Shown: positions 15,642-23,900 of the stretch, one piece after another | Numbering within the stretch: position 1 is the stretch's first letter | Layout: each line of letters opens with the position of its first letter | Position numbers and translations under genes: made by a program | The notes under the pieces: generated by a model | Told to the model about the DNA's origin: nothing | What the model saw: the letters and a program-made list of their open reading frames with translations, nothing else | Databases searched by the model: none | Assembly (NCBI GenBank): GCA_036273515.1 | Contig: DASUHM010000040.1 | Span: forward strand, 1-41,118 | Direction: 5' to 3' | DNA length: 41,118 nt | DNA from: Gaiellales bacterium | GTDB taxonomy: Bacteria > Actinomycetota > Thermoleophilia > Gaiellales > JAICJC01

Positions 15642-16460
15642 GTGGTCGTCCACCTCCTCGACGGCACGTACGAGCTCTTCCGCCAGTTCTACGGGCGCCG
15701 CCGCGGGCGCGGCGGAGGCGGGCGCTTCGGCGCCGCCGCGGGCGTCCTGCACTCGATCCTGCAGATGGTCGAGACGGGCACGACCCACGTCGGCGTCGCC
15801 ACCGATCACGTGATCGAGTCGTTCCGAAACGACATGTGGCCGGGCTACAAGACCGGAGCCGGTGTCGATGCGGCGCTGAAGGCGCAGTTCGGGCCGCTCG
15901 AAGAGGGCCTTGCCGCAATGGGCGTTGCGGTGTGGCCGATGGTGGAGCTCGAGGCCGACGACGCGCTCGCCGCCGCCGCCCGCATCGCCGACGGCGACGA
16001 CGACGTCGAGCAGGTCTGCATCTGGACGCCCGACAAGGATCTGGCCCAGTCCGTGCGCGGCAACCGCGTGGTGCAGGTCGACCGCCGGGCCGGCTCGATC
16101 CGCAACGTCGAGGGCGTCCGCGAGAAGTTCGGGGTCGGGCCAGACGGGATCCCCGACCTGCTCGCGCTCGTCGGCGACAGCGCCGACGGCTATCCAGGGA
16201 TCCCCGGCATCGGCAAGGTCACGGCGGCCCGGCTCGTGAACGAGCACGGCCGGATCGAGGACTTTCCCGCCGAGGTGCTCGGCGAGCGCCGCGAGCTGGC
16301 CCTCCTGTTCAAGGATCTGGCGACGTTGCGAAGCGACGCCGAGCTCTTCGCCGGCGCCGAGGAGCTGCGCTGGCGCGGGCCACGTGACGGGTTCGGCGCC
16401 TGGGCCGAGAGCATCGGCGACGAGCGCCTCGCCGAGCGGGCCGCGCTCGCCGCGGGCTGA
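15642..16460 (+). CDS. FEN-type 5'-3' exonuclease
   Basis: A 272-residue homologue of the N-terminal nuclease domain of DNA polymerase I, without polymerase domains. Acidic metal ligands are intact: MVVHLLDGTYELFR, VELEADDALAAAA, CIWTPDKDL and LALVGDSADGYPGIPGIGKVTA. The last is also the helix-hairpin-helix and K+-site motif. The helical-arch region has basic residues (ESFRNDMWPGYKTG). Likely activity is 5' flap or nick-directed removal in repair or Okazaki processing. The start is GTG 15642, with no gap after the coiled-coil gene. dinB follows 76 bases later under its own SOS box, so this locus groups repair functions. Confidence 0.88.
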   Translation: MVVHLLDGTYELFRQFYGRRRGRGGGGRFGAAAGVLHSILQMVETGTTHVGVATDHVIESFRNDMWPGYKTGAGVDAALKAQFGPLEEGLAAMGVAVWPMVELEADDALAAAARIADGDDDVEQVCIWTPDKDLAQSVRGNRVVQVDRRAGSIRNVEGVREKFGVGPDGIPDLLALVGDSADGYPGIPGIGKVTAARLVNEHGRIEDFPAEVLGERRELALLFKDLATLRSDAELFAGAEELRWRGPRDGFGAWAESIGDERLAERAALAAG

Positions 16461-16504
16461 GGCGGCGGCACGGCGACGCGGCAATTGGCCGTGGCCGCAT
16501 GTGT

Positions 16505-16520
16505 CATCCCCTTTGGGATG
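16505..16520 (+). terminator. Small hairpin upstream of the LexA box
   Basis: CATCCC-CTTT-GGGATG is a perfect 6-bp hairpin between the exonuclease stop and the dinB operator. It may end or stabilise the exonuclease transcript. It lies outside a leaderless dinB mRNA. Confidence 0.35.
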
Positions 16521-16522
16521 TG

Positions 16523-16536
16523 CGAACATATGTTCG
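16523..16536 (+). promoter_or_regulatory. LexA (SOS) box abutting the dinB start codon
   Basis: CGAACATATGTTCG is a perfect palindrome matching the Gram-positive LexA/DinR consensus CGAAC-N4-GTTCG. It ends at base 16536 and the ATG of dinB is 16537-16539. GAACAT (16524-16529) lies seven bases before the ATG and could be the -10 of a leaderless promoter, so LexA would cover the polymerase site itself. Confidence 0.85.
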
Positions 16537-17724
16537 ATGGACGCGGCGACGATCCTGCACGCCGACCTCGACTCCTTCTACGCGTCGGTCGAGCAACGCG
16601 ACGACCCCCGCCTGCGCGGGCGGCCGGTGATCGTGGGCGCGGGGGTCGTCCTGGCGGCGAGCTACGAGGCCAAGGCGCACGGCATCCGCACCGCGATGGG
16701 CGGGAAGGTGGCGCGACGGCTGTGCCCGCACGCGATCGTCGTGCGCCCGCGCATGTCGGCGTACTCGGAGGCGAGCAAGGCCGTCTACCGCGTGTTCGAC
16801 GATCACTGCCCGCAGGTCGAGGGGCTCTCGATCGACGAGGCGTTCCTCGACGTGCGCGGGATGGAGCGGATCGCCGGCAGCCCGGTCGACATCGCGGTGC
16901 GCCTCCGCCGGGCGGTGCGCGAGCAGGTGGGGCTGCCGATCACCGTCGGCGTCGCCCGCACGAAGTTCCTGGCGAAGGTGGCGAGCGGCGTCGCCAAGCC
17001 GGACGGGCTGCTGGTCGTGCCGCCGTCGCACGAGCTGGCCTTCCTGCACCCGCTGCCCGTGGAAGCGCTCTGGGGCGTCGGCCCGAAGACGGCGGCACGG
17101 CTGCGCGACCAGGGCATCACGATCGTCGCCGAGGTCGCGGCGCTGGGAGAGGGGACGCTCGTCGACATGCTCGGGCGGGCGTCGGGCCGGCACCTACACG
17201 CGCTCGCCCACAACCGCGACCCGCGGGCGGTGAAGCCCGGGCGGCGGCGCGGCTCCATCGGCTCGCAGCGCGCCCTCGGGCGCGCGCCGCGCTCGGCCGA
17301 GGCGATCGACGCGATTCTGATCGCGATCGTCGACCGGGTCACCCGGCGCATGCGGCGGGCCGGCCGGGTCGGGCGCACGATCGTCCTGCGGCTGCGCTTC
17401 GGCGACTTCACCCGCATCACCCGCTCGCACACCCTCCCGCACGCGACCGCGGAGACGCAGGTCGTCCTGGTCACCGCCCGCATCCTGCTCGCCGAGACGA
17501 TGCCGATGATCGAGCGGCGCGGGCTGACGCTCGTCGGCCTCGCCGTCGCCAACCTCTCCGACGACCGCAGCGTCCAGCTGCTGCTGCCGTTCGACCGGCG
17601 CAACGGCGGCGAGCTCGACGCCGCGGTCGACGCGGTGCGAGAGCGCTACGGCTCGAACGCGATCATGCGGGCGGTGCTGCTCGGCCGCGACCAGGGCCTG
17701 TCGGTGCCGCTGCTGCCCGACTGA
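16537..17724 (+). CDS. dinB: DNA polymerase IV (Y family)
   Basis: A 395-residue translesion polymerase. Palm metal ligands are in ILHADLDSFYASVEQ (residues 6-20) and LSIDEAFLDV. Next come the finger motif AASYEAKAHGIRTAM, the thumb HhH region LWGVGPKTAARLRDQGI and the little-finger domain. Near the C-terminus VQLLLPFDRR contains QLLLPF, a good beta-clamp-binding motif. It copies damaged DNA with low fidelity and is typically SOS-induced; the LexA box directly at the start codon supports that here. ATG 16537 gives the standard N-terminus, so the operator position is not an annotation artefact. The gene ends back-to-back with the next minus-strand gene (TGA-TCA). Confidence 0.95.
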   Translation: MDAATILHADLDSFYASVEQRDDPRLRGRPVIVGAGVVLAASYEAKAHGIRTAMGGKVARRLCPHAIVVRPRMSAYSEASKAVYRVFDDHCPQVEGLSIDEAFLDVRGMERIAGSPVDIAVRLRRAVREQVGLPITVGVARTKFLAKVASGVAKPDGLLVVPPSHELAFLHPLPVEALWGVGPKTAARLRDQGITIVAEVAALGEGTLVDMLGRASGRHLHALAHNRDPRAVKPGRRRGSIGSQRALGRAPRSAEAIDAILIAIVDRVTRRMRRAGRVGRTIVLRLRFGDFTRITRSHTLPHATAETQVVLVTARILLAETMPMIERRGLTLVGLAVANLSDDRSVQLLLPFDRRNGGELDAAVDAVRERYGSNAIMRAVLLGRDQGLSVPLLPD

Positions 17725-19413
17725 TCAGGACGCCGGCCGCGGATCCGTGTAGTAGCACTTGCAGAACGTCCACAGGTTGGGCTCGAAGCCGGTCCAGCCC
17801 GGCCCGTGGGCCGTCAGCATGTCGGTGTCGACGAGCTGGATGTACGGCCGCTGCTGGGCCAGGTAGGCCTCCATCTTCCAGACCAGCGCCTGGCGCTGCT
17901 TGAAGTCGACCAGCCTGCCCTGCTCGTCGTACCAGCCGTCGTACCTGGGGTCGTCGAAGCCCGAGTCGCTGTTGTCGTACCACTGCGCCTTCGTCACGAC
18001 CGAGAGGTTGAAGTTCGGGTCGATGTAGGGGTGCCAGTACCAGGTGTACATGTCGGCGGTCAGGTACTTCCCGCCGGGCGCCGTGATCATCGTGTACGCC
18101 TGCGTGCCGTCGCCCCCCGAGACCTCGTGCACCTTGATCCCGACCTTGGCGTAGGCCGCGGCCAGGATGGAGAACTGGCGGTCGCCGTTGTAGTCGAGGT
18201 CGTCGGGGACGATGATCCCGTAGCTCATCGGGTGGGCGGGCTGCGCGTAGGCTCCCGTCGTCGCCGGCGCCATGCGGATCCCGCCGGGGCCGCGCGTGTA
18301 CCCGAGCGAGTCGAGGATCTGGTCGGCCTTCTGCGGGTCGTACGCCAGTGGCTGTACCGCCGGGTTGATCCAGCCGGACGGCGCCGACCACGGCGACATG
18401 ATGTTGGCCCACGGCTTGGCGTAGCCGCGGAAGACGACATTCACGATCTGCTCGCGCGGCGTGGCGTACTCGAACGCCTCCTTCACGAGCGGGTTCAGGA
18501 GCTCGCGGTTCTTCGTCTTCTTCGGGTTCGAGTTGAAGCCGAGGTTCGTGACCTCGTTGCCGGGCTGCACCGTCAGCGTGATGCCCTTCTGGCCCTTGAG
18601 CGCGCTGCCGGCGGTGTAGGGCACGGCGTCGACGAAGTCGATGTTGTGCTGCTGCAGGTCAGCGACCATCGAGGTGGCGTTCGTGTAGTAGGTCAGCGCG
18701 ACGGCGGCGGCGTGCGACTTCGGCCCGTAGAAGTACGGGTTCGGCTTGAAGACGGTGGTGCCTTTCTCCTGGAACCGGCTGATCGTGTAGGGGCCGCCCG
18801 ACACCATGGGCAGGTGCTGCTCGGGCCGGAACGCCTTGAGCGCGCCGCCGTTGTTGTCGGTGTGCTTGTCCCACACGTGCTCCGGCAGGATGAAGAACTG
18901 CTCGAGGTTTGCGAGCGCCGGGGCGACCGGGTGCGAGTAGCGGAGCACGAGCGTGTTCGCGTTCGGCGCCGACGCCGACCTCACGCCCGTGAGGATCCCG
19001 GCCAGGTAGGAGGTGGCGCCCTTGCCGTAGCGCAGCGAGGTCTCGATCGTCCAGACCGCGTCCTTCGCCGTCAGCGGGACGCCGTCCGACCACTTTCCGC
19101 CGCTGCGCAGGTGGAACGTCCAGGTGAGCCCGTCGGGCGTGTGCGTCCAACTCTTCGCCCAGTCGCCGACGAGCTTCAGGCCGGGGCCGTACTGGACGAG
19201 CTGCGGGAAGACCATCCCGTAGGCGGTCGAGTCCTGGGTCTCGATCCCGACGAACGGGTTGAGGGTGTCGATGTAGTAGGTGGTGCCGATCCGCAGGATC
19301 TTGTTGCTGGAGCCGCCGTCGGCCGACCCGCCGCCGCCGCAGCCGGTCGCAAGAAGCGCCACCATCGCCGCCAGGGCGACCGTCGCGCGGAGGGTTTTTG
19401 AGCGGGGACTCAA
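17725..19413 (-). CDS. Family-5 extracellular solute-binding lipoprotein (peptide-type)
   Basis: A 562-residue ABC-transporter binding protein anchored as a lipoprotein: MSPRSKTLRATVALAAMVALLATGC with lipobox LATGC, then a Gly/Ser linker. The mature protein follows the DppA/OppA pattern: ILRIGTTYYIDTLNPFVG, PDGLTWTFHLRSGGKWSDGVPLTAKDAVW and VSGGPYTISRFQEKG. No permease or ATPase gene is adjacent, so it must share a transporter encoded elsewhere (possibly the one at 37-41 kb) or act as a sensor. The start codon is TTG 19413. A good promoter ends only 13 bases upstream, so the leader is very short and has no Shine-Dalgarno sequence. Confidence 0.9.
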   Translation of the reverse strand: MSPRSKTLRATVALAAMVALLATGCGGGGSADGGSSNKILRIGTTYYIDTLNPFVGIETQDSTAYGMVFPQLVQYGPGLKLVGDWAKSWTHTPDGLTWTFHLRSGGKWSDGVPLTAKDAVWTIETSLRYGKGATSYLAGILTGVRSASAPNANTLVLRYSHPVAPALANLEQFFILPEHVWDKHTDNNGGALKAFRPEQHLPMVSGGPYTISRFQEKGTTVFKPNPYFYGPKSHAAAVALTYYTNATSMVADLQQHNIDFVDAVPYTAGSALKGQKGITLTVQPGNEVTNLGFNSNPKKTKNRELLNPLVKEAFEYATPREQIVNVVFRGYAKPWANIMSPWSAPSGWINPAVQPLAYDPQKADQILDSLGYTRGPGGIRMAPATTGAYAQPAHPMSYGIIVPDDLDYNGDRQFSILAAAYAKVGIKVHEVSGGDGTQAYTMITAPGGKYLTADMYTWYWHPYIDPNFNLSVVTKAQWYDNSDSGFDDPRYDGWYDEQGRLVDFKQRQALVWKMEAYLAQQRPYIQLVDTDMLTAHGPGWTGFEPNLWTFCKCYYTDPRPAS

Positions 19414-19426
19414 GGGCGCAGCCGCA

Positions 19427-19456
19427 CCTATACCACGCGGCGTCCGGCTCCGTCAA
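19427..19456 (-). promoter_or_regulatory. Promoter of the solute-binding lipoprotein gene
   Basis: On the minus strand TTGACG (19456-19451), an 18-base spacer and TATAGG (19432-19427) form a strong sigma-70-type promoter. The -10 lies 13 bases from the TTG start. Confidence 0.6.
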
Positions 19457-19465
19457 TGGCTTGAC
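19452..19465. promoter_or_regulatory. Candidate TetR operator
   Basis: GTCAA-TGGC-TTGAC is an inverted repeat formed by two back-to-back -35 elements (TTGACG on the minus strand and TTGACC on the plus strand). A regulator bound here would block both divergent genes. Confidence 0.35.
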
Positions 19466-19490
19466 CGCACGCCGAGAGTGGTGCTTGAAT
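19461..19490 (+). promoter_or_regulatory. Promoter of the tetR-type gene
   Basis: TTGACC (19461-19466), an 18-base spacer and TTGAAT (19485-19490), 11 bases before GTG 19502. The -35 is next to the -35 of the divergent lipoprotein promoter. Confidence 0.4.
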
Positions 19491-19501
19491 GGTGAATTCC
19501 T

Positions 19502-20107
19502 GTGTCGTCGCTCAAGAAACCGGGGACGGGCCGAAAGGGCGCCGCCATGCGCGAGGCGATCCTCGACGCGGCCTGCCGGGCGATCGTCGAGCGGGGTGTC
19601 GAGGCGGTGCGGATGCGCGACATCGCCGCCGCCGCGGGCGTGTCCCCGACGCTGCCCCACTACTACTTCAACACCCGTTCCGAGCTCCTGCGCGAGGCGT
19701 TCGTCCACGCCGAGGAGGCGATGGTGCGGCTGGAGCTCGAGGTCGCCGGCGACCGGCCGGCGCGGGAGCGGCTCGACCGGCTGCTGCTGGTGTACTTCGA
19801 CGCCGACCCGCGCGTGTACGAGATCTGGATGCTCGCGCGCGAGATGACGACGCGGGCGATCCGCGAGCCGGGCCTGCGCGACTCGCACGAGGACGTCTAC
19901 GCCTTCTGGTCGCGGACGATCGCCGACGTGATCCGCGACGGCCAGGCGGCCGGCGACGTCGCCCCGGATATCGACGCCGACCAGTCCGGCTGGCGCCTGA
20001 CAGCCCTCGTCGAGGGCCTCGGCACCTGGCTTCTGACCGGCATGGCCACCCGCCGCCAGTGCCGCGAGCTCGTCCGCGACTCGGTCGCCCGCGAGCTCGG
20101 CGAATAA
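19502..20107 (+). CDS. TetR-family transcriptional regulator
   Basis: A 201-residue repressor-type protein. The N-terminal HTH domain is clear: REAILDAACRAIVERGVEAVRMRDIAAAAGVSPTLPHYYFNTRSELLREAF (residues about 17-67). The C-terminal ligand domain is helical (WMLAREMTTRAIREPGLRD, then EGLGTWLLTGMATRRQCRELV), resembling the BetI/TetR_C_6 group. GTG 19502 is taken because it gives the normal N-terminal extension; ATG 19547, with AAAGGG seven bases upstream, is an alternative. Its likely targets are its own promoter and the divergent lipoprotein gene, and perhaps the MMPL gene downstream. The stop codon TAA is shared with the edge of a palindromic element. Confidence 0.9.
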   Translation: MSSLKKPGTGRKGAAMREAILDAACRAIVERGVEAVRMRDIAAAAGVSPTLPHYYFNTRSELLREAFVHAEEAMVRLELEVAGDRPARERLDRLLLVYFDADPRVYEIWMLAREMTTRAIREPGLRDSHEDVYAFWSRTIADVIRDGQAAGDVAPDIDADQSGWRLTALVEGLGTWLLTGMATRRQCRELVRDSVARELGE

Positions 20108-20174
20108 CCGGGGTCAGACCCCGAACGGAACTGCAACGAAAGTGCAACGGCCGACGTTCGGGGTCTGACCCCGG
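20106..20174. repeat. Palindromic intergenic element, copy 1
   Basis: A perfect 20-bp inverted repeat, with arms at 20108-20127 and 20155-20174, encloses a 27-base loop. Each arm carries the inner palindrome GGGGTCAGACCCC or GGGGTCTGACCCC. It begins at the last bases of the tetR stop codon. A second copy at 32771-32841 has the same arms and a loop identical at 22 of 27 positions. It could act as a bidirectional terminator and resembles a REP/MITE-type mobile repeat. Confidence 0.8.
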
Positions 20175-20228
20175 GTTGGCGATGAGTTCCCGGCGGCTGT
20201 TCGGTCTGTGTGACATGACCGTTCACGA

Positions 20229-20242
20229 ATCGTCGGCACGAT
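20229..20242. promoter_or_regulatory. Inverted repeat upstream of the MMPL gene
   Basis: ATCGT-CGGC-ACGAT lies about 120 bases before the MMPL start and could be an operator. GATACCCT downstream (from about 20257) is a weak -10 candidate. The evidence is positional only. Confidence 0.2.
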
Positions 20243-20362
20243 CACACGCGGACCGCGATACCCTGGGGGGACGCAGCGGCCGGGCCCGGGGAGGGGGCCG
20301 GCCTTACACGCGTGTGTCTCGAACCACGGCTCGCATTCGACGCACAAGGAAGTGCTCCACTC

Positions 20363-22648
20363 ATGACTGATCTTCACGCACCCAATTTGGAAGAGGAACG
20401 CCGGGTGGCCCATACGGGCGCGCTGGCCCGCATGGCAGGCCACTTCGCCCACCACCCCTGGCGGGTGATCTTCAGCTGGATCGGCATCTTCGTCGTGCTG
20501 ATCGGGCTGAACGCCGCGTTCCACGGCAAGCTGATCAACGACTTCAACATCCCCGGCTCGGACGTCCAGAAGGCGACCGACCTGATCAACGCGAAGTTCG
20601 GCGGCCAGAAGGGCGCAGCGCTCCGCGTCGTCATCGCCGCCCCGCCGGGGGAGCGGCTCGACACGCCCGAGCGACAGGCCGCCATCCAGCAGATGCTGGC
20701 GGCGGGGAAGGGGTCCCAGCAGTCGCTGGACGAGACCCAGAAGGACGTGAGCGCGATCACCGACCCGGTGGCCCACGGCTCACACCAGCTCTCGAAGGAC
20801 GGCCGCATCGCGTTCTTCGACGTCCAGTACGACCAGACCGGATTCGAGCTGCCCCGATCCGGCATCGTCAGCATCGAGGACAAGGTCCGCGCGATCGGAG
20901 CGAAGGCCGGCATCCAGGCCGAGTTCACCGGCGACGCCGAGAACGCGCCGCCGACCCAGGGGCTCTCCGACATCATCGGGCTGGTCGCCGCCTTCATCAT
21001 CCTGATGATCCTCTTCCGGGCGCTGGTGCCGACCGCGATCCCGCTGATCTTCGCGATCACGGCCGTCGCCGGGGCGTTCCTGCTCCTGTTCCTGGCGGCG
21101 CGGCTGACCCATTTCAACACGGTCACCGAGATCCTGGTGCCGATGATCGGCCTCGGCGTCGGCATCGACTACACCCTCTTCATCGTCACCCGATTCCGCC
21201 AGTACCTGCATGACGGACTCGAACCGCGCGACGCGGCTGCGGCTGCCGGAGCGACCGCCGGCCGTGCGGTGCTCTTCGCCGGGACGACCGTCGCGATCTC
21301 GATCACCGGCCTCGCCCTGATCGGCATCGACTTCATCACCAAGCTCGGCATCGGCAGCGCCCTCGGCGTGCTCACGGCCGTGCTCCTCGCGCAGTCGCTG
21401 CTGCCGGCGGTGCTCGCACTGCTCGGCCACAAGATCGACCGCGGCCGCCTGGGGATGAAGCTCTCCGACGACTCCCGCGAGGGGCAGGCCAAGACACCGG
21501 TCGCCCGCTGGGGCCGGTTCGTCACCCGAAACGCCAAGATCGTCCTGCCGATCACCGTGGTCATCCTGCTGGCCGCGGCCGCGCCGGTGCTGAAGGCCCG
21601 GCTGGGCCTGGCGGACGCCGGCACCGCGCCGAAGGATCAGACGACCCGGAAGGCGTACGACCTGCTGACGGAAGGGTTCGGCCCGGGCTTCACCGAGCCG
21701 ATCCCGGTCGTGGTCGCGCTGAACGGCGACCACAACGCCGCCATCAAGCTCAAGAACGCGTTCAAGCAGGTGCCGGGCATCTCGGAGGTCGTGCCGCCGA
21801 TCTACAACGCCAAGACCCCCGAGCAGGCGTCGGTGGCGATCATCAACACCTACTCGAAGTTCAAGCCGCAGGACTCGCAGACCGACGACATCGTGTCGGC
21901 CCTGCGCGGCCACATCATCCCCGACACGCTCAGGGGATCGACGGCGGTGGCGTACGTGTCCGGCTCGAACGCCGCGTTCACCGACATCGGCAACCGCATC
22001 TTCTCGCGGACGCCGTGGTTCCTGCTCTACATCATCGGGATCACGTTCCTCGTGATGGCGATGGCCTTCCGGTCGCTCGTCATCGCGATCAAGGCCGCCC
22101 TGACGACCCTGACCTCGGCAATCGTCGGATTCGGCGCGCTCACGCTGGTGGTGCAGCTCGGTCACGGCATGGGCGTCATCGGGCTCGACCGCACCGGGCC
22201 GATCGAGAGCTTCGTGCCCCCGATCGCCTTCGCGATCCTGTTCGGCCTCTCGATGGACTACGAGGTGTTCCTGATGAGCCGGATCCGCGAGGAGCACGTG
22301 GCGGGCAACGACACGTTCCAGTCGGTGCGCAACGGGATGGCCGGCGTCGGCCGCGTGATCGTCGCCGCCGCGTTCATCATGTCGTCGGTGTTCTTCTCGT
22401 TCCTGCTGGCACCGGATCGCGTGTCGAAGGAGTTCGGCCTGCTGCTCGGGGTCGCCATCCTGACGGACGCCCTGATCGTCCGCATGACGCTCGTCCCGGC
22501 GCTCCTGACGGTGCTCGGGAAGCACTCGTGGACGATCCCGCGCTGGCTCGACCGGGCGCTGCCGAACATCACGATCGAGCCGCCCGCCGAACGGGAGTCG
22601 GCCGCAGGCCGCGTCCCGCGCGAGCCGGCGGAGACGACCGCGGGCTGA
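20363..22648 (+). CDS. MMPL-family RND transporter
   Basis: A 761-residue inner-membrane exporter of the MmpL/HAE3 type, with about 12 membrane helices in two repeats. TM1 is WRVIFSWIGIFVVLIGLNAAF; a large extracytoplasmic domain follows (NIPGSDVQKATDLINAKFG). The proton-relay Asp-Tyr pairs are in GLGVGIDYTLFIVTRFRQYL and FGLSMDYEVFLMSRIREEH. The second half ends with IVRMTLVPALLTVLGKHSW. Such proteins export lipids, siderophores or drugs; the substrate is not deducible. ATG 20363 is preceded by AAGGAA. A TetR gene lies upstream, a common arrangement for regulated efflux, although a palindromic element separates them. Confidence 0.92.
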   Translation: MTDLHAPNLEEERRVAHTGALARMAGHFAHHPWRVIFSWIGIFVVLIGLNAAFHGKLINDFNIPGSDVQKATDLINAKFGGQKGAALRVVIAAPPGERLDTPERQAAIQQMLAAGKGSQQSLDETQKDVSAITDPVAHGSHQLSKDGRIAFFDVQYDQTGFELPRSGIVSIEDKVRAIGAKAGIQAEFTGDAENAPPTQGLSDIIGLVAAFIILMILFRALVPTAIPLIFAITAVAGAFLLLFLAARLTHFNTVTEILVPMIGLGVGIDYTLFIVTRFRQYLHDGLEPRDAAAAAGATAGRAVLFAGTTVAISITGLALIGIDFITKLGIGSALGVLTAVLLAQSLLPAVLALLGHKIDRGRLGMKLSDDSREGQAKTPVARWGRFVTRNAKIVLPITVVILLAAAAPVLKARLGLADAGTAPKDQTTRKAYDLLTEGFGPGFTEPIPVVVALNGDHNAAIKLKNAFKQVPGISEVVPPIYNAKTPEQASVAIINTYSKFKPQDSQTDDIVSALRGHIIPDTLRGSTAVAYVSGSNAAFTDIGNRIFSRTPWFLLYIIGITFLVMAMAFRSLVIAIKAALTTLTSAIVGFGALTLVVQLGHGMGVIGLDRTGPIESFVPPIAFAILFGLSMDYEVFLMSRIREEHVAGNDTFQSVRNGMAGVGRVIVAAAFIMSSVFFSFLLAPDRVSKEFGLLLGVAILTDALIVRMTLVPALLTVLGKHSWTIPRWLDRALPNITIEPPAERESAAGRVPREPAETTAG

Positions 22649-22657
22649 GCAACGCCT

Positions 22658-22692
22658 GGGACTGTCCCCGCCTGACCGGCGGGGACAGTCCC
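22658..22692. terminator. Bidirectional terminator palindrome
   Basis: GGGACTGTCCCCGCC pairs perfectly with GGCGGGGACAGTCCC around TGACC, between the convergent MMPL and permease genes. Each arm contains GGGACTGTCCC-type inner symmetry, as in the GGGGTCAGACCCC elements elsewhere in the window. Confidence 0.65.
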
Positions 22693-22700
22693 CACCGTCT

Positions 22701-23900
22701 CTACTCCTTGATGTACGGCCGGCCGTCGGCGGCCGGTGGCCGCGAGCGGCCGATCAGCCCGACCAGGGCGATCAGCGTCAGCACGTAGGGCAGCGTCGAG
22801 AGCAGGTTCACCGACACGTTCGCGCTCTGCTGGAGCCGGTCGGCGAGCCCGCTCGCGAAGCCGAACAAGAGGCACGCGCCGAACGCGCCGTACGGCCGCC
22901 ACTTGCCGAAGATCATCGCCGCGAGCGCGATGAACCCGCGGCCCGCCGTCATGTTCTGGTCGAACGAGCCGACGAACCCGATCGAGAGGTAGGCGCCGCC
23001 GAGGGCGGCCAGCATGCCCGAGACGATCACGGATGCGTAGCGGATGCCGTACACCGAGATCCCGACCGTGTCGGCCGCCCGCGGGTGCTCGCCGACCGAC
23101 CGGATCCGCAGGCCGATGGGCGTTCGGAAGAGCACGACGTGGACGATGATGATGGCCGCGAACAGCAGCCAGACCATCAGGTTCAGGCTGCCGAACACGC
23201 CGAGCACGCCGGGCAGGCTGCGGATGCCGGGGATGCTCACGTCCGGGACCATGGACACGTTCGCTGGCGTGCCCTGGTCGCCGTAGATGTCGATGAACAT
23301 GTAGCCCGTGATCCCGAGGGCGAGGAAGTTGATCGCCGTGCCGATCACGATCTGGTCGGCCCGCAGGTGGATCGTGAAGATGGCGTGGACGGCCGCGAGC
23401 GCTCCGCCGGCGATCACCGCGACGAGCAGTCCGACGGTCCACGTGCCGCTCCACGCGGCCGCCCAGATGCCGAAGAACGCCCCGGTCAGCATCATCCCCT
23501 CGAGGCCGATGTTGACCACCCCCGAGCGCTCCGAGATGACGCCGCCGATGGCGGCCCAGCCCAGCGGGGTGGCGTACTGGAGCGTCGACGCCAGCAGGCC
23601 CGCGTTCACGATCGCGGCGAGCGTGTCCGTCGACCGGCCCTGGGCCCAGGTGGAGATCAGCACGGCGACGATCGCGATGCCGACGGCCCACCCGCCGATC
23701 CGCCACTCCCGCCCCTGGAGCGCCCAGGCCCCGCACCCGAGCCCGATGACCGCCAGCGCCACCGGCGCCCCCTGGGCGCGGACCTCGAACGGCGGCAGCG
23801 CCAGCCACATCGCCAGGAACCCGAACGCGACGCCGATCAGGCCGATGGCGCGGGCCCCGGTCGGCACCCGCGTGCGCAGGGTGGCGGCCATCGCGCTCAC
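22701..23900 (-). CDS. ABC transporter permease, BMP/nucleoside type
   Basis: A 399-residue inner-membrane permease of the branched-chain/ribose (BPD_transp_2) family, the second permease of the operon (YufQ/NupQ-like). Multiple hydrophobic segments flank the family motif GGVISERSGVVNIGLEGMMLTGAF; VGEHPRAADTVGISV and RGFIALAAMIFGKWRPYGA are the expected EAA-like and C-terminal motifs. An extra N-terminal hydrophobic region (residues 15-90) makes it longer than the typical 300-residue member. GTG 23900 is supported by GGGAGGAGG just upstream and by the GTGA overlap with the preceding stop codon. Confidence 0.9.
   Translation of the reverse strand: MSAMAATLRTRVPTGARAIGLIGVAFGFLAMWLALPPFEVRAQGAPVALAVIGLGCGAWALQGREWRIGGWAVGIAIVAVLISTWAQGRSTDTLAAIVNAGLLASTLQYATPLGWAAIGGVISERSGVVNIGLEGMMLTGAFFGIWAAAWSGTWTVGLLVAVIAGGALAAVHAIFTIHLRADQIVIGTAINFLALGITGYMFIDIYGDQGTPANVSMVPDVSIPGIRSLPGVLGVFGSLNLMVWLLFAAIIIVHVVLFRTPIGLRIRSVGEHPRAADTVGISVYGIRYASVIVSGMLAALGGAYLSIGFVGSFDQNMTAGRGFIALAAMIFGKWRPYGAFGACLLFGFASGLADRLQQSANVSVNLLSTLPYVLTLIALVGLIGRSRPPAADGRPYIKE

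Noticed and set aside
20106-20174. Insertion sequence or transposon end
   Set aside because: No transposase gene and no target duplication next to either copy; described as a repeat element instead.
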